From the NCBI RefSeq assembly GCF_900683735.1, contig NZ_LR215979.1, positions 3,286,001 to 3,350,000 of the forward strand: a stretch of DNA of 64,000 bases, in the 5' to 3' direction. Shown here in pieces: positions 52,094 through 60,091 of this stretch. The translations under genes were made by a program, and so were the position numbers. The DNA comes from Fusobacterium ulcerans ATCC 49185 (GTDB lineage Bacteria > Fusobacteriota > Fusobacteriia > Fusobacteriales > Fusobacteriaceae). Positions within the stretch are counted from its first letter, which is position 1; every line of letters begins with the position of its first letter. A model generated the notes under the pieces. It did no database searches, was not told where the DNA came from, and worked only from the letters and a program-made list of their open reading frames with translations.

Positions 52094-54700
52094 ATGCCCA
52101 TAAAAAAAGTGGTGTTGATAGTTGACAGTGATTATAATAATAGATTGATATTAAAAGATATATTAGACTTTGATTACAAGGTTTTACAGGTAGAAAATGG
52201 AAAAGAAGCACTGGAAGTATTGAGAAGGGAAAAAGACAATATTTCAGTAGTGCTTTTAAACATAACTGTTCCAGTAGAAGAATGTTATAATTTTCTAGTT
52301 GAAAAAATAAAAGATCCAGAATTAGTATATATACCTGTTATGGTAACTGCTGAAAAAGAAGATGAAGCTATAGAGGTAGAAGCTTTATCAAGGGGAGCAG
52401 CAGGTTTTTTAGTAAAACCTTATAGACCAGTTATTATTCTTCATAGATTAGCTAATATTATTAAAATACGTGAAACATCTTCATTTATAAATAAAGTAGA
52501 AAAAGATTCTCTTACAGGAATATATAACAAGGAGTTTTTCTATTTTAAATGTACTAATCTTTTCAAGGATTTTTTAACAAAGAATTTTACTATTGTCTTT
52601 GTTGATATAGAGAAATTCAAATTTGTAAATGATATATATGGAAGCAAAGAGGGAGATAAACTCCTTAAATATACAGCTAGAGTTATTGAAGATGTAATAA
52701 GTGAATTTGGAATATGTGGAAGATCAGAAGCAGATCATTTCCTTATGTGTGTTGCTGATATAAAAAATATAGAAAATATTTTAAAAACAATATCTAAGAG
52801 AGTATCAGAATTTAATAAAAGTATGAATATTGTGATACGCTATGGAATATATCAAGTAGAAGATAAAGAAATTTCTATAGAGCTAATGTGTGATAGAGCT
52901 ATAATTGCAGCAGGAATGGTAAGGGATAAATACCATGAAAAATTTGCCTATTATGATGATACTGTTCGTAAAAAACTTCTTCAAGAGCAGGTTTTGATAA
53001 ATGATATGAAAAATTCTCTTGAAAATAGAAGATTCAAGGCATATTATCAGCCAAAGTATGATTTTAAAACTGAAAAAATAGTGGGAGCAGAGGCTTTGGT
53101 AAGATGGGATCATCCTCAGTTTGGAATGATAGTGCCAGGAATATTTATAGATCTTTTTGAAAAAAATGGTTTTATCACAAAGATAGACCGCTTTATATGG
53201 GAAGAGGCTTGTAAAAAATTAAAAGAATGGTCAGATAATGGTTATGACAATCTTTCAATATCTGTAAATGTATCTCGTATAAATTTGTATAATAATAATC
53301 TTGCTGATATACTTTTGGAATTGGTAAAAAAATACAATATATCTCCTAGGGCTCTTCATCTGGAAATAACAGAATCAGCTTATACTGAAAATTCTGAGCA
53401 GATAATAGAAGGGGTTAAAAAACTTAAAAAAATTGGATTTGTCATAGAAATGGATGACTTTGGAACTGGGTATTCCTCTTTAAATATGCTGGCAAAGCTT
53501 CCAATAGATGTTTTAAAATTAGATATGGAATTTGTACATAGCATAGAGAAAGATAAAAACAGCAAAATTATGCTGAAAGTAATAATGAATCTGGCAAAAG
53601 AACTTAATCTTGTAGTAGTTGCTGAAGGTGTGGAAACTGAGGAACAGGTTTATACACTAAAAAATATAGGCTGTCAGTACGCACAGGGGTACTATTATTC
53701 CCCTCCAATATCTGAAGAAAAATTGGATAAACTTTTTATTGATAAGAAAGAAATTATTTCTCCAGATAAAATGGATGTACTTTTAAATTTAGAAGACAAG
53801 GAGCTATTTAAAGTAGTAGAATCTGATGAGATTGATTCAAATATAAAAAATATGATTTTTGATTTGAAATATCATTCGCAACATGATCCACTTACAGGAT
53901 TATTTAACAGACGAGAGATAAAAGCAAGAGTTAATGATATCCTTGAAGGTGGAAATGTAGAGGGAACTTTTATAATTATTGATATTGATAATTTTAAAAA
54001 GATAAACGATATACATGGACATGTAAAAGGAGATGAAGTACTTAAAGGAATAGCTGACAGTCTGAAAAAAAGCTTCTTAGAAGTAGATAATATTTCAAGA
54101 ATAGGTGGAGATGAATTTGTAGTATTTGTTTTAGGAACTATTTCTGAAAAAGCTCTTGGAAACAAGCTGAATAAGTTTTTTGATATGATAAAAAATATAG
54201 GGAATGATTTGCCTATAACATGTTCTGCTGGAGTGTGCAGAACATATTTTGGAGATGATTATGATTCTTTATATTACAATGCAGATATGGCTCTTCTCGC
54301 TGCTAAAATTTCTGGAAAAAACAGTTATAAGGTTTTCACAGAAGGAATGGAAAAATATTCACCTATTAATCATTTGAAAAATATTGAATGGATATTAGAT
54401 CAGATTTTTGATATGGTCTTTATTTCAGATGCAGAAACTTCAGAAATTATGTATATAAATCAGCCTGCTTGTGAAAAATTTGGAAAAACCAGAGAAGAAT
54501 GTATAGGACAGAAATGCTATAATTTCATGTGGAAAGCTTCAGAACCATGTGGAAGATGTGCTAAAATATCTAACTGTACGAAAGGATTTTATAATGAAGA
54601 AACCAATTTGCTAGATGGAACTCCTGTTCAAATTAAAGCAAAAGTAGTGGAATGGGGAGGAAATAAATACAAGATACATTATTTAAATAAGAAAGTATGA
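52094..54700 (+). CDS. REC-GGDEF-EAL-GGDEF-PAS cyclic-di-GMP protein
   Basis: 868 residues. Domains in order: a receiver-like domain (1-125) whose phospho-acceptor Asp is Asn56 (SVVLLNITVP), so it is likely not phosphorylated; a degenerate GGDEF (about 140-290) with SEADHF instead of GGDEF; an EAL domain (about 300-550) with EALVRW, NVSRINL, ITESAYTEN, MDDFGTGYSSL, KLDMEFV and EGVETEEQ, which looks active as phosphodiesterase; an intact GGDEF (about 620-745, RIGGDEFVVFV) with FHGHVKG-like IHGHVKGDEV; and a C-terminal PAS-like domain (about 755-868) with ACEKFG and CGRCAKISNC. No usable RxxD I-site is seen. It probably balances synthesis and breakdown of cyclic di-GMP. Confidence 0.9.
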   Translation: MPIKKVVLIVDSDYNNRLILKDILDFDYKVLQVENGKEALEVLRREKDNISVVLLNITVPVEECYNFLVEKIKDPELVYIPVMVTAEKEDEAIEVEALSRGAAGFLVKPYRPVIILHRLANIIKIRETSSFINKVEKDSLTGIYNKEFFYFKCTNLFKDFLTKNFTIVFVDIEKFKFVNDIYGSKEGDKLLKYTARVIEDVISEFGICGRSEADHFLMCVADIKNIENILKTISKRVSEFNKSMNIVIRYGIYQVEDKEISIELMCDRAIIAAGMVRDKYHEKFAYYDDTVRKKLLQEQVLINDMKNSLENRRFKAYYQPKYDFKTEKIVGAEALVRWDHPQFGMIVPGIFIDLFEKNGFITKIDRFIWEEACKKLKEWSDNGYDNLSISVNVSRINLYNNNLADILLELVKKYNISPRALHLEITESAYTENSEQIIEGVKKLKKIGFVIEMDDFGTGYSSLNMLAKLPIDVLKLDMEFVHSIEKDKNSKIMLKVIMNLAKELNLVVVAEGVETEEQVYTLKNIGCQYAQGYYYSPPISEEKLDKLFIDKKEIISPDKMDVLLNLEDKELFKVVESDEIDSNIKNMIFDLKYHSQHDPLTGLFNRREIKARVNDILEGGNVEGTFIIIDIDNFKKINDIHGHVKGDEVLKGIADSLKKSFLEVDNISRIGGDEFVVFVLGTISEKALGNKLNKFFDMIKNIGNDLPITCSAGVCRTYFGDDYDSLYYNADMALLAAKISGKNSYKVFTEGMEKYSPINHLKNIEWILDQIFDMVFISDAETSEIMYINQPACEKFGKTREECIGQKCYNFMWKASEPCGRCAKISNCTKGFYNEETNLLDGTPVQIKAKVVEWGGNKYKIHYLNKKV

Positions 54701-54874
54701 GGAAAGGCAGATGACTTACAAGGATATTCTAGTACAATAAGGAAATAATATTGAAAAAATACTAGTTAAATTTAATGAAAGCTCATAGCTACAAATAGAT
54801 TTTAGGAAATTTAGGACTGTTGAAGTTATATGAAAATTTTGGAAGAATTGTAGATAAAGTTTAGGCTAAAAATT

Positions 54875-54976
54875 ATGAAAATCTTGGGGGAGTTAATAAA
54901 GGATACTTTAGCAGGAAAAGTAGAAATAGAAAAAGCTTTAAAAAAGCTATTGATTGGAATAATTAAAACGAAATAA
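54875..54976 (+). CDS. Possible 33-residue ORF, doubtful
   Basis: The frame MKILGELIKDTLAGKVEIEKAL... is amphipathic and Lys-rich and sits just before a good terminator, but no clear ribosome binding site is seen (GGCTAA). It could be a remnant. The rest of 54701-55057 has no feature I can name. Confidence 0.2.
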   Translation: MKILGELIKDTLAGKVEIEKALKKLLIGIIKTK

Positions 54977-54983
54977 GTAAGGA

Positions 54984-55009
54984 AGCAGAGAAAAAACCTC
55001 TGCTTTTTT
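54984..55009 (+). terminator. Terminator after the GGDEF-EAL region
   Basis: AGCAGAG and CTCTGCT arms, 7 bp, followed by T6. Confidence 0.75.
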
Positions 55010-55057
55010 GTTTTTGGGGAAGAAAAAACCTCTGAAAAAAACAATAAAAAATCAATA

Positions 55058-55083
55058 GTTCTCTTTAATATAATAAAGCGAAC
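55058..55083. repeat. 26-bp palindrome, copy 5 of 6
   Basis: GTTCTCTTTAAT/ATAATAAAGCGAAC-type sequence, an exact reverse complement of copy 6 at 55212-55237. Confidence 0.7.
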
Positions 55084-55158
55084 ACTAACAGAGTAAAAAC
55101 CTTTATTTTTTCTACATAGTGTTTTTATGACCCTCTAGGATCATATTTGTTTTTTAAG

Positions 55159-55187
55159 TTGATATTTTTAATATTAAAGAGTATAAT
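55159..55187 (+). promoter_or_regulatory. Promoter of HU cassette 2
   Basis: TTGATA (55159-55164), a 17-base spacer and TATAAT (55182-55187). Palindrome copy 6 begins 24 bases after the -10 box and copy 5 lies upstream, so the promoter is bracketed. Confidence 0.65.
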
Positions 55188-55211
55188 AGGATGAGAAAAT
55201 TTTTTTTAAAA

Positions 55212-55237
55212 GTTCGCTTTATTATATTAAAGAGAAC
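55212..55237. repeat. 26-bp palindrome, copy 6 of 6
   Basis: Exact reverse complement of copy 5, 154 bases from it, immediately downstream of the promoter of the HU cassette. Confidence 0.7.
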
Positions 55238-55380
55238 ATAATTTTAAAAAACTAGTTTTATAGAATGTTTTTGAATAGAATATTTTTAAATTAAAAAAGC
55301 TGAGTGTCATATTAAAAATAATCATGAGTATATGTGACAAAATTACTTGAGAAAATACTATAATTCTATTGGAGGTACAA

Positions 55381-55677
55381 ATGACAGAATCAGGATTTAT
55401 TAAATTCTATAAAGAAAGAAATGGAATAAAAAGTAAAAAAGAAGCAAAAGAGAAAATAGAAAATTTCTGGAAGGCTTTATTAAAAGCAATAGATGAAGAT
55501 AAAAAAGTAACATTTAAAAATTGGGGAGTATTTGAAGAAAAAAATGTAAAACCAAGAAAAATATCTATTCCAAAACAGCCTGAAAAAAAATATACTCAGT
55601 CTAAAAAAATAATAAAATTCAGAGCAGGAGAAGGATTGATAGAATTAGTAAATAAAAGAGGTGAGAGCAGTGAATAA
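55381..55677 (+). CDS. HU/IHF-like DNA-binding protein A of cassette 2
   Basis: 98 residues. FIKFYKERNGIKSKKEAKEKIENFWKALLKAIDEDKKVTFKNWGVFEEKNVKPRKISIP lines up with the protein at 47922 (FIRFYKKERKLKNLKKAKEEI). The core FKNWGVFE and the basic arm are of HU type. ATG 55381 is the start because GGAGGT precedes it; the TTG at 55369 is inside that site. It overlaps its partner by 8 bases, as in cassette 1. Confidence 0.75.
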   Translation: MTESGFIKFYKERNGIKSKKEAKEKIENFWKALLKAIDEDKKVTFKNWGVFEEKNVKPRKISIPKQPEKKYTQSKKIIKFRAGEGLIELVNKRGESSE

Positions 55678-55951
55678 AAGAGGACTTGCAAAAGTATATC
55701 AAAAAATGAGCAAGAATGAGATTGATATAACTCAAGCTATAAAAGAGATAGGAATTTTTCTTGAAACTGTAGAAGAAGCCTTAATATTAAGTGGAAAAGT
55801 AAAATTTGTAGGAAAGGGAACTTTTGAAATATTAGAGAGAAAACCTCGAATAATAGCAAACCCAGTTACAAAGGAACTCATGAAAATATATCCTAAAAAG
55901 AGTATAAAATTTACACCCTCTAAGAAACTAACTAAAGAAAAAGCTGACTAA
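55670..55951 (+). CDS. HU/IHF-like DNA-binding protein B of cassette 2
   Basis: 93 residues starting at GTG 55670 (MNKRGLAKVYQKMS, aligning with MDKKSFAKVYSALS of the protein at 48217), with GAGGTGAG upstream; a GTG at 55661 is the longer option. Core GKVKFVGKGTFEILERKPRIIANPVTKELMKIYPKKSIKF is HU-like. Confidence 0.72.
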   Translation: MNKRGLAKVYQKMSKNEIDITQAIKEIGIFLETVEEALILSGKVKFVGKGTFEILERKPRIIANPVTKELMKIYPKKSIKFTPSKKLTKEKAD

Positions 55952-55971
55952 ATTTATTTTAGCCAGCTTTT
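55940..55971 (+). terminator. Terminator of HU cassette 2
   Basis: AAAGCTGACTAAA and TTTAGCCAGCTTT arms, one mismatch, overlapping the stop codon and followed by T run. A one-mismatch iteron-like site is at 55976-55993. Confidence 0.7.
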
Positions 55972-56007
55972 AATATGTATATGTATAGTAATAAAATTTA
56001 TATTACT

Positions 56008-56550
56008 CTATTTTAATTTTCTTCCAATTTCTTTTAATTCTTCCATTCTTCCAGTTTGTTTAGCCATATCTCCTATTTCAGCAGCAGAGATAGCTTCATC
56101 TATTATGAGATTCCAATCCAGATATTCACAGATACATTTAAATTGTCTGCTGATAAGATCATATTGCTCTCCACTTAGTTCATCAGCTCCAACAGCTATT
56201 ATTCCTATATTTTTCTTTTGTTTAGGCAGAACAGTGTTTTTAAAATACATTTTATCAATAAGCATTTTAAGCTGGGCAGTTATTCCCCACCAGTAAACAG
56301 CAGAACCAAATATTACAGTATCAGCTTCACATATTTTTTCTACTAGAGGTATACAGTCATCTTTTATGATACAAGTGCCACCATTAGTATGACAGCTGTT
56401 GCAACCAGTACATCCGCTTAATTTGTATTTAGTTATATCTACAAATTCTACCTGATTACCTGAAGTATCTATTCCAGATTCAATAGCTTTTAAAGCAGTT
56501 CTAGTATTCCCATTTATTCTCGGACTTCCATTTAATATCAAAATTTTCAT
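56008..56550 (-). CDS. Iron-sulfur flavoprotein / NADPH-dependent FMN reductase
   Basis: 180 residues, flavodoxin-like fold. It begins MKILILNGSPRINGNTRTALKAIESGI (FMN phosphate loop) and carries a compact cysteine motif GCTGCNSCHTNGGTC for an iron-sulfur cluster, as in archaeal Isf. The CxxCxxC spacing is that of electron-transfer flavoproteins. It may reduce quinones or other acceptors. The start is ATG 56550 after AGGAGG. Confidence 0.87.
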   Translation of the reverse strand: MKILILNGSPRINGNTRTALKAIESGIDTSGNQVEFVDITKYKLSGCTGCNSCHTNGGTCIIKDDCIPLVEKICEADTVIFGSAVYWWGITAQLKMLIDKMYFKNTVLPKQKKNIGIIAVGADELSGEQYDLISRQFKCICEYLDWNLIIDEAISAAEIGDMAKQTGRMEELKEIGRKLK

Positions 56551-56609
56551 AAGAATTACCTCCTATATTTAAATTTAACCTACTTTGATTATACTGTATT
56601 TAGATATTT

Positions 56610-56671
56610 TTTTATAGTAAAAATAATGTAGATTAAAAAGGGGAGCTTTATTTTATAGTAAAAATAATGTA
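56610..56671. repeat. Two 21-bp direct repeats
   Basis: TTTTATAGTAAAAATAATGTA occurs at 56610-56630 and 56651-56671, 41 bases apart, in the divergent gap between the flavoprotein and the 166-residue gene. The spacing is about four helical turns. Confidence 0.6.
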
Positions 56672-56749
56672 AACTATATCTATATAGAAAAAATAAATTA
56701 AAATGAGGATAAAACAATAGAGAATACAATCAATACTTATGGAGGAAAG

Positions 56750-57250
56750 ATGGACAATATAAGAAAATATTTAAAGGCAGATTTAGAAGAGAGAATTGAT
56801 ATACTTTGGGAAGATGAAGGAATTTTGTGGATAGACTGGCGTGAATATGATGAAGAGATAATAAAATACTGTGAAAAATTTCTTCAGACTGGAGATTTAG
56901 ATGGAGAGGCAAGAGAAGCAGAAAATGATAAGGGATTTGATATAGTTATAAAATTCAAAGGAAAGGAATATATTATAGAATATAAAGGAGAAGGAGCAGA
57001 CAGAGATAGTACTATCAAGGCATTGAATAAGGTATTAAGTCCTGATTATGAGATTCGTTTCTGGATGGATTCAATAGGGAGTGACACTTTGGGATTTTTT
57101 CCTAAGGAGTCAAAATACTGGAAAGAATTAGAAAAAGAATTTGGAATAGAAAAAGTGAGAAAATATTTTTCTGTAATAGATGAAAACAGCAGAATGTTTG
57201 ATATGAGCATAGATGAAGTTTTTAAATTGATGGAAGAATTGAAAAAATAG
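56750..57250 (+). CDS. Hypothetical acidic protein
   Basis: 166 residues, acidic and with a middle beta region (FDIVIKFKGKEYIIEYKGEGADRDSTIKALNKVL). No family recognised; it has a compact form like an immunity protein, but this is only an impression. It precedes the lipase-fold gene by 53 bases in the same direction, so the two may be partners. Ribosome binding site AGGAAAGATGG is present. Confidence 0.5.
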   Translation: MDNIRKYLKADLEERIDILWEDEGILWIDWREYDEEIIKYCEKFLQTGDLDGEAREAENDKGFDIVIKFKGKEYIIEYKGEGADRDSTIKALNKVLSPDYEIRFWMDSIGSDTLGFFPKESKYWKELEKEFGIEKVRKYFSVIDENSRMFDMSIDEVFKLMEELKK

Positions 57251-57303
57251 TATATAATAGAAATATAAAAAATCATTACAGATGCAGTTTAGGAGGACAA
57301 AAG

Positions 57304-58899
57304 ATGAGAGATATAGATTATGCCTTTTTTAGTCAAATGAGTTATTTAAACTGGGAAAATCTAAGCAAAAGAAGCATAGAAGAGGCTGGATCTGATGATT
57401 TAGTGACAAATATATTGGATAAAAAAGAACTATGGAATATATTGAGTCCAAGTGTAAATTTAAAGAGAAAAGAATTAAGTGAGTATCCAGGAAATGATAA
57501 GAGAGTTTTTATGAGATATAGTCTTGAAAAATCTAAAAAACCTGTTTTCAATTTTTCTGGGTGGAAATTTCTTTTTGGTACAGGATACAGTGATATATAT
57601 AGATTGTATCTAAAGAAAACAGAAAAAATTCCTAATAACAGATATAAAGGAAGTTTTAGAGGGGTAGTTTTCAAAAAAAAGAATAAAATAGTTATTGCAT
57701 TTAATGGGGGAGAAAAGTTAATCGACGTAAAAAAGAACGAAATTACACTTGATGATATGAAAATCTATGAGAGAAACTGTGCTCATCTAATAGCAGGATA
57801 TTGGCTCTATAAATATGTACAGGAAAACTATTTTGAAGAGGGAGATGAAATACATCTTACAGGAAATAAATATGGGGGTTTTATTGCACAATATGTGTAT
57901 ATGGCCACTGGAGGAAAGGACAAAACTGTATTATGGAATCCTATTGGTTCTGGAATAAATTCAGAAATAAAAGATGAAAAAAGACCCCCAAGAGAACTTC
58001 ATGATTTAAAAAATATCTGGGGACATCCTGAATTTACCAAAGAAGTAATAGAAAGAATCTATTCAAAATTTATCTTGGAAGATGGCTGGATATCCCCTGC
58101 AATCTTAGAAGAAAATGCAAAAGATAAGATTTGTCAGGCATTTGAAGAAGCTGAAGAAGAAAAAGAAATAAAAAAAATTGCAGCAAGAAAAATAGAAAAT
58201 AAAGAAGACCTTACTGAGCATGTAGAAGTTCTGTATTATATACTTCTGACAAATTATTTGTATAATGATGACTATGAAAGAAAAAGAAAGCAAAGTCTTA
58301 TACAGACATATTTAATTGAAGATGAATGGGCAGTTCATGCTATAAATAGAATCGGAGCTGTAATAGATATATCTACAGGAATTAGGGCGGAGAGAAGGAG
58401 GGTAAAAAGAAAAAAAGCACCTCCATATGAATTGCCTTTTCTTACTGAAGAGCTTAATGATGTGATTATATTTATGAATAATTATGGAAATCTGGAATAT
58501 GGAGTAATGAGAGAAGAATTTGTAAAAAATAGTATAAAAAGTGTAATCATGGCTAAAATGAAAATATTGATGAATGACAATATCATTGTAAAAAATGGAA
58601 TAAAGCTAGAAATAAAAAGAGAAACTCTTGAATATTTTGATATTAAATATTATTCAGCTGGAGTGCTTACTCCAGGAAGAAAATTTGGATTGGAGAGGAA
58701 ACTAAATCCTGATTTATTTAAGTATATGAAAGTCATGAGGGATAATATTCTGAATTTAAAAGAGCCATATAAAATAGTTCCATGTGATGAGAGCGAACCT
58801 GATTACAAAGAGTATATAGAGCTTGGAGAATATTCAAATCTGAAATCTTTAGGGAATATTAAGTGCAGTCAGCCACTTAAAATATACATAACAGAATAA
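57304..58899 (+). CDS. Lipase-fold (alpha/beta hydrolase) protein lacking the nucleophile
   Basis: 531 residues. The central part resembles bacterial class-3 lipase-like proteins (FRGVVFKKKNKIVIAFNGG near 120-140; GDEIHLTGNKYGGFIAQYVYMATGG near 180-205). The expected GxSxG nucleophile elbow is GNKYG, so serine is replaced by lysine and catalysis is unlikely by the usual route. The N-terminus (DIDYAFFSQMSYL) is also typical of the group. The C-terminal half (about 240-531) is unknown and charged. A binding site AGGAGG is present. Confidence 0.55.
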   Translation: MRDIDYAFFSQMSYLNWENLSKRSIEEAGSDDLVTNILDKKELWNILSPSVNLKRKELSEYPGNDKRVFMRYSLEKSKKPVFNFSGWKFLFGTGYSDIYRLYLKKTEKIPNNRYKGSFRGVVFKKKNKIVIAFNGGEKLIDVKKNEITLDDMKIYERNCAHLIAGYWLYKYVQENYFEEGDEIHLTGNKYGGFIAQYVYMATGGKDKTVLWNPIGSGINSEIKDEKRPPRELHDLKNIWGHPEFTKEVIERIYSKFILEDGWISPAILEENAKDKICQAFEEAEEEKEIKKIAARKIENKEDLTEHVEVLYYILLTNYLYNDDYERKRKQSLIQTYLIEDEWAVHAINRIGAVIDISTGIRAERRRVKRKKAPPYELPFLTEELNDVIIFMNNYGNLEYGVMREEFVKNSIKSVIMAKMKILMNDNIIVKNGIKLEIKRETLEYFDIKYYSAGVLTPGRKFGLERKLNPDLFKYMKVMRDNILNLKEPYKIVPCDESEPDYKEYIELGEYSNLKSLGNIKCSQPLKIYITE

Positions 58900-58903
58900 A
58901 AAT

Positions 58904-58921
58904 TATTATTGAGCATATACA
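58904..58921 (-). repeat. Dispersed iteron-like site after the lipase-like gene
   Basis: An exact minus-strand TGTATAT-N4-AATAATA match (N4 = GCTC), the most distant from the origin in this window. Confidence 0.65.
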
Positions 58922-58982
58922 TATATTTTAATAAAGATCTATAATAATTCTGGTAAAAGAAATAGATTTAGGGATAATGAAT

Positions 58983-59008
58983 AAAGTACGATGAAAATCG
59001 TACTTTTA
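58983..59008 (+). terminator. Terminator of the lipase-like gene
   Basis: AAAGTACGAT and ATCGTACTTT arms around GAAA, with T-rich flank. Confidence 0.8.
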
Positions 59009-59308
59009 TAGTTGAGAAAAATACAAAAGAATAAAGTAAAAATTAAGATAAATATTATGAAAAAAGAAATCTCTAATAGAACCTTTAAGTAAAGAAAGAG
59101 TCATATAGATATAAGGTACATTGAAAATACATATTTTTGCTAGATTTTATCAAAGGGAAAATTAGAGAACTTAGAACAAAAAACTACAAATAAAGATTTT
59201 TTTATAAACTTAAAAGGATAAATTAACTGTAGAATCAAATTTTCTGATAATATGATTTTTGGCTATTAAAGAATCAAGAGAAATATTTTAACATACTTTC
59301 AAAGATAG

Positions 59309-59341
59309 AAAAAGACTGTAGATAGGTTTAATCATCTACAG
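59309..59341 (-). terminator. Terminator of the GntR gene
   Basis: CTGTAGAT and ATCTACAG arms followed by a T-rich run on the minus strand. The remaining 59009-59308 shows no gene. Confidence 0.7.
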
Positions 59342-59374
59342 CCTAAAGCATGATAAATTATTGTGCTTTTGTAA

Positions 59375-60070
59375 TTATTTCATAAGGATATCTCCAATAT
59401 AAGTAATATGCTCTAAGATATATTTTTTGCATTTTTTTATATTATGTTCTTCTAATGCTTTTATAATATTAAAATGTTGTGCAATTTGAGCTTTTTTTAA
59501 TTTTTGGTTTTCTGATAACAGAATTTTTTTCCAATTATCATTTGATATGTATGTAATATATGTGACACTCATATTATATACAAAAGAAATTAATTCATTA
59601 TCAATGGAATTTACATAAATAGAATGGATTAATATATCATTTTTACTTGCTTCCATATAATCATTTGTATTTTTGATATTCTCAATTGCTGCATACATTT
59701 TTTGAATATCTTCTGGTGTTATTTGATGTATAACTTTTTCTACTATTCCTATTTCGATAATTCTTCTAAAATCTAATGTCTGCAGAGGATCTCCTTCCAA
59801 TAAAAAGGCTAATAGACATAAAGGAGAATTTAAAACACTATTATCTACCTGTTTTAAATAAGTTCCCCTTCCATGAATGCATTCAAGTATCCCCATACAT
59901 TCTAAAGCTGTATACACTTCATGTACCATTGAGCGATTTATTCCAAGTTTTTTAGCAATAAAATTCTCTGAATACAATTTTTGTGTTGCTTTAAATTTTC
60001 CTTCCTTAATTAGATTAATTAAAAATTTCATAACATCTTTTCTAGTTAAATTTTCCTTATTGTCATCCAT
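59375..60070 (-). CDS. GntR/FadR-type transcriptional regulator
   Basis: 231 residues: an N-terminal GntR winged helix (about 10-75, LYSENFIAKKLGINRSMVHEVYTALECMGILECIHGRGTYL) and a FadR-like all-helical ligand domain (about 90-231). It ends a three-gene locus with ilvD and gntP in the same direction and overlaps the stop of ilvD region closely (22-base gap). It probably controls the locus by a sugar acid or related ligand. Confidence 0.85.
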   Translation of the reverse strand: MDDNKENLTRKDVMKFLINLIKEGKFKATQKLYSENFIAKKLGINRSMVHEVYTALECMGILECIHGRGTYLKQVDNSVLNSPLCLLAFLLEGDPLQTLDFRRIIEIGIVEKVIHQITPEDIQKMYAAIENIKNTNDYMEASKNDILIHSIYVNSIDNELISFVYNMSVTYITYISNDNWKKILLSENQKLKKAQIAQHFNIIKALEEHNIKKCKKYILEHITYIGDILMK

Positions 60071-60091
60071 ACAAATTAACCATCCTATTAA

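Noticed and set aside
55294-55340. AAAAAAGCTGAGTGTCATATT looks like the left IS91 hairpin at 803
   Set aside because: Only about 12 bases match and no partner arm or transposase is near.
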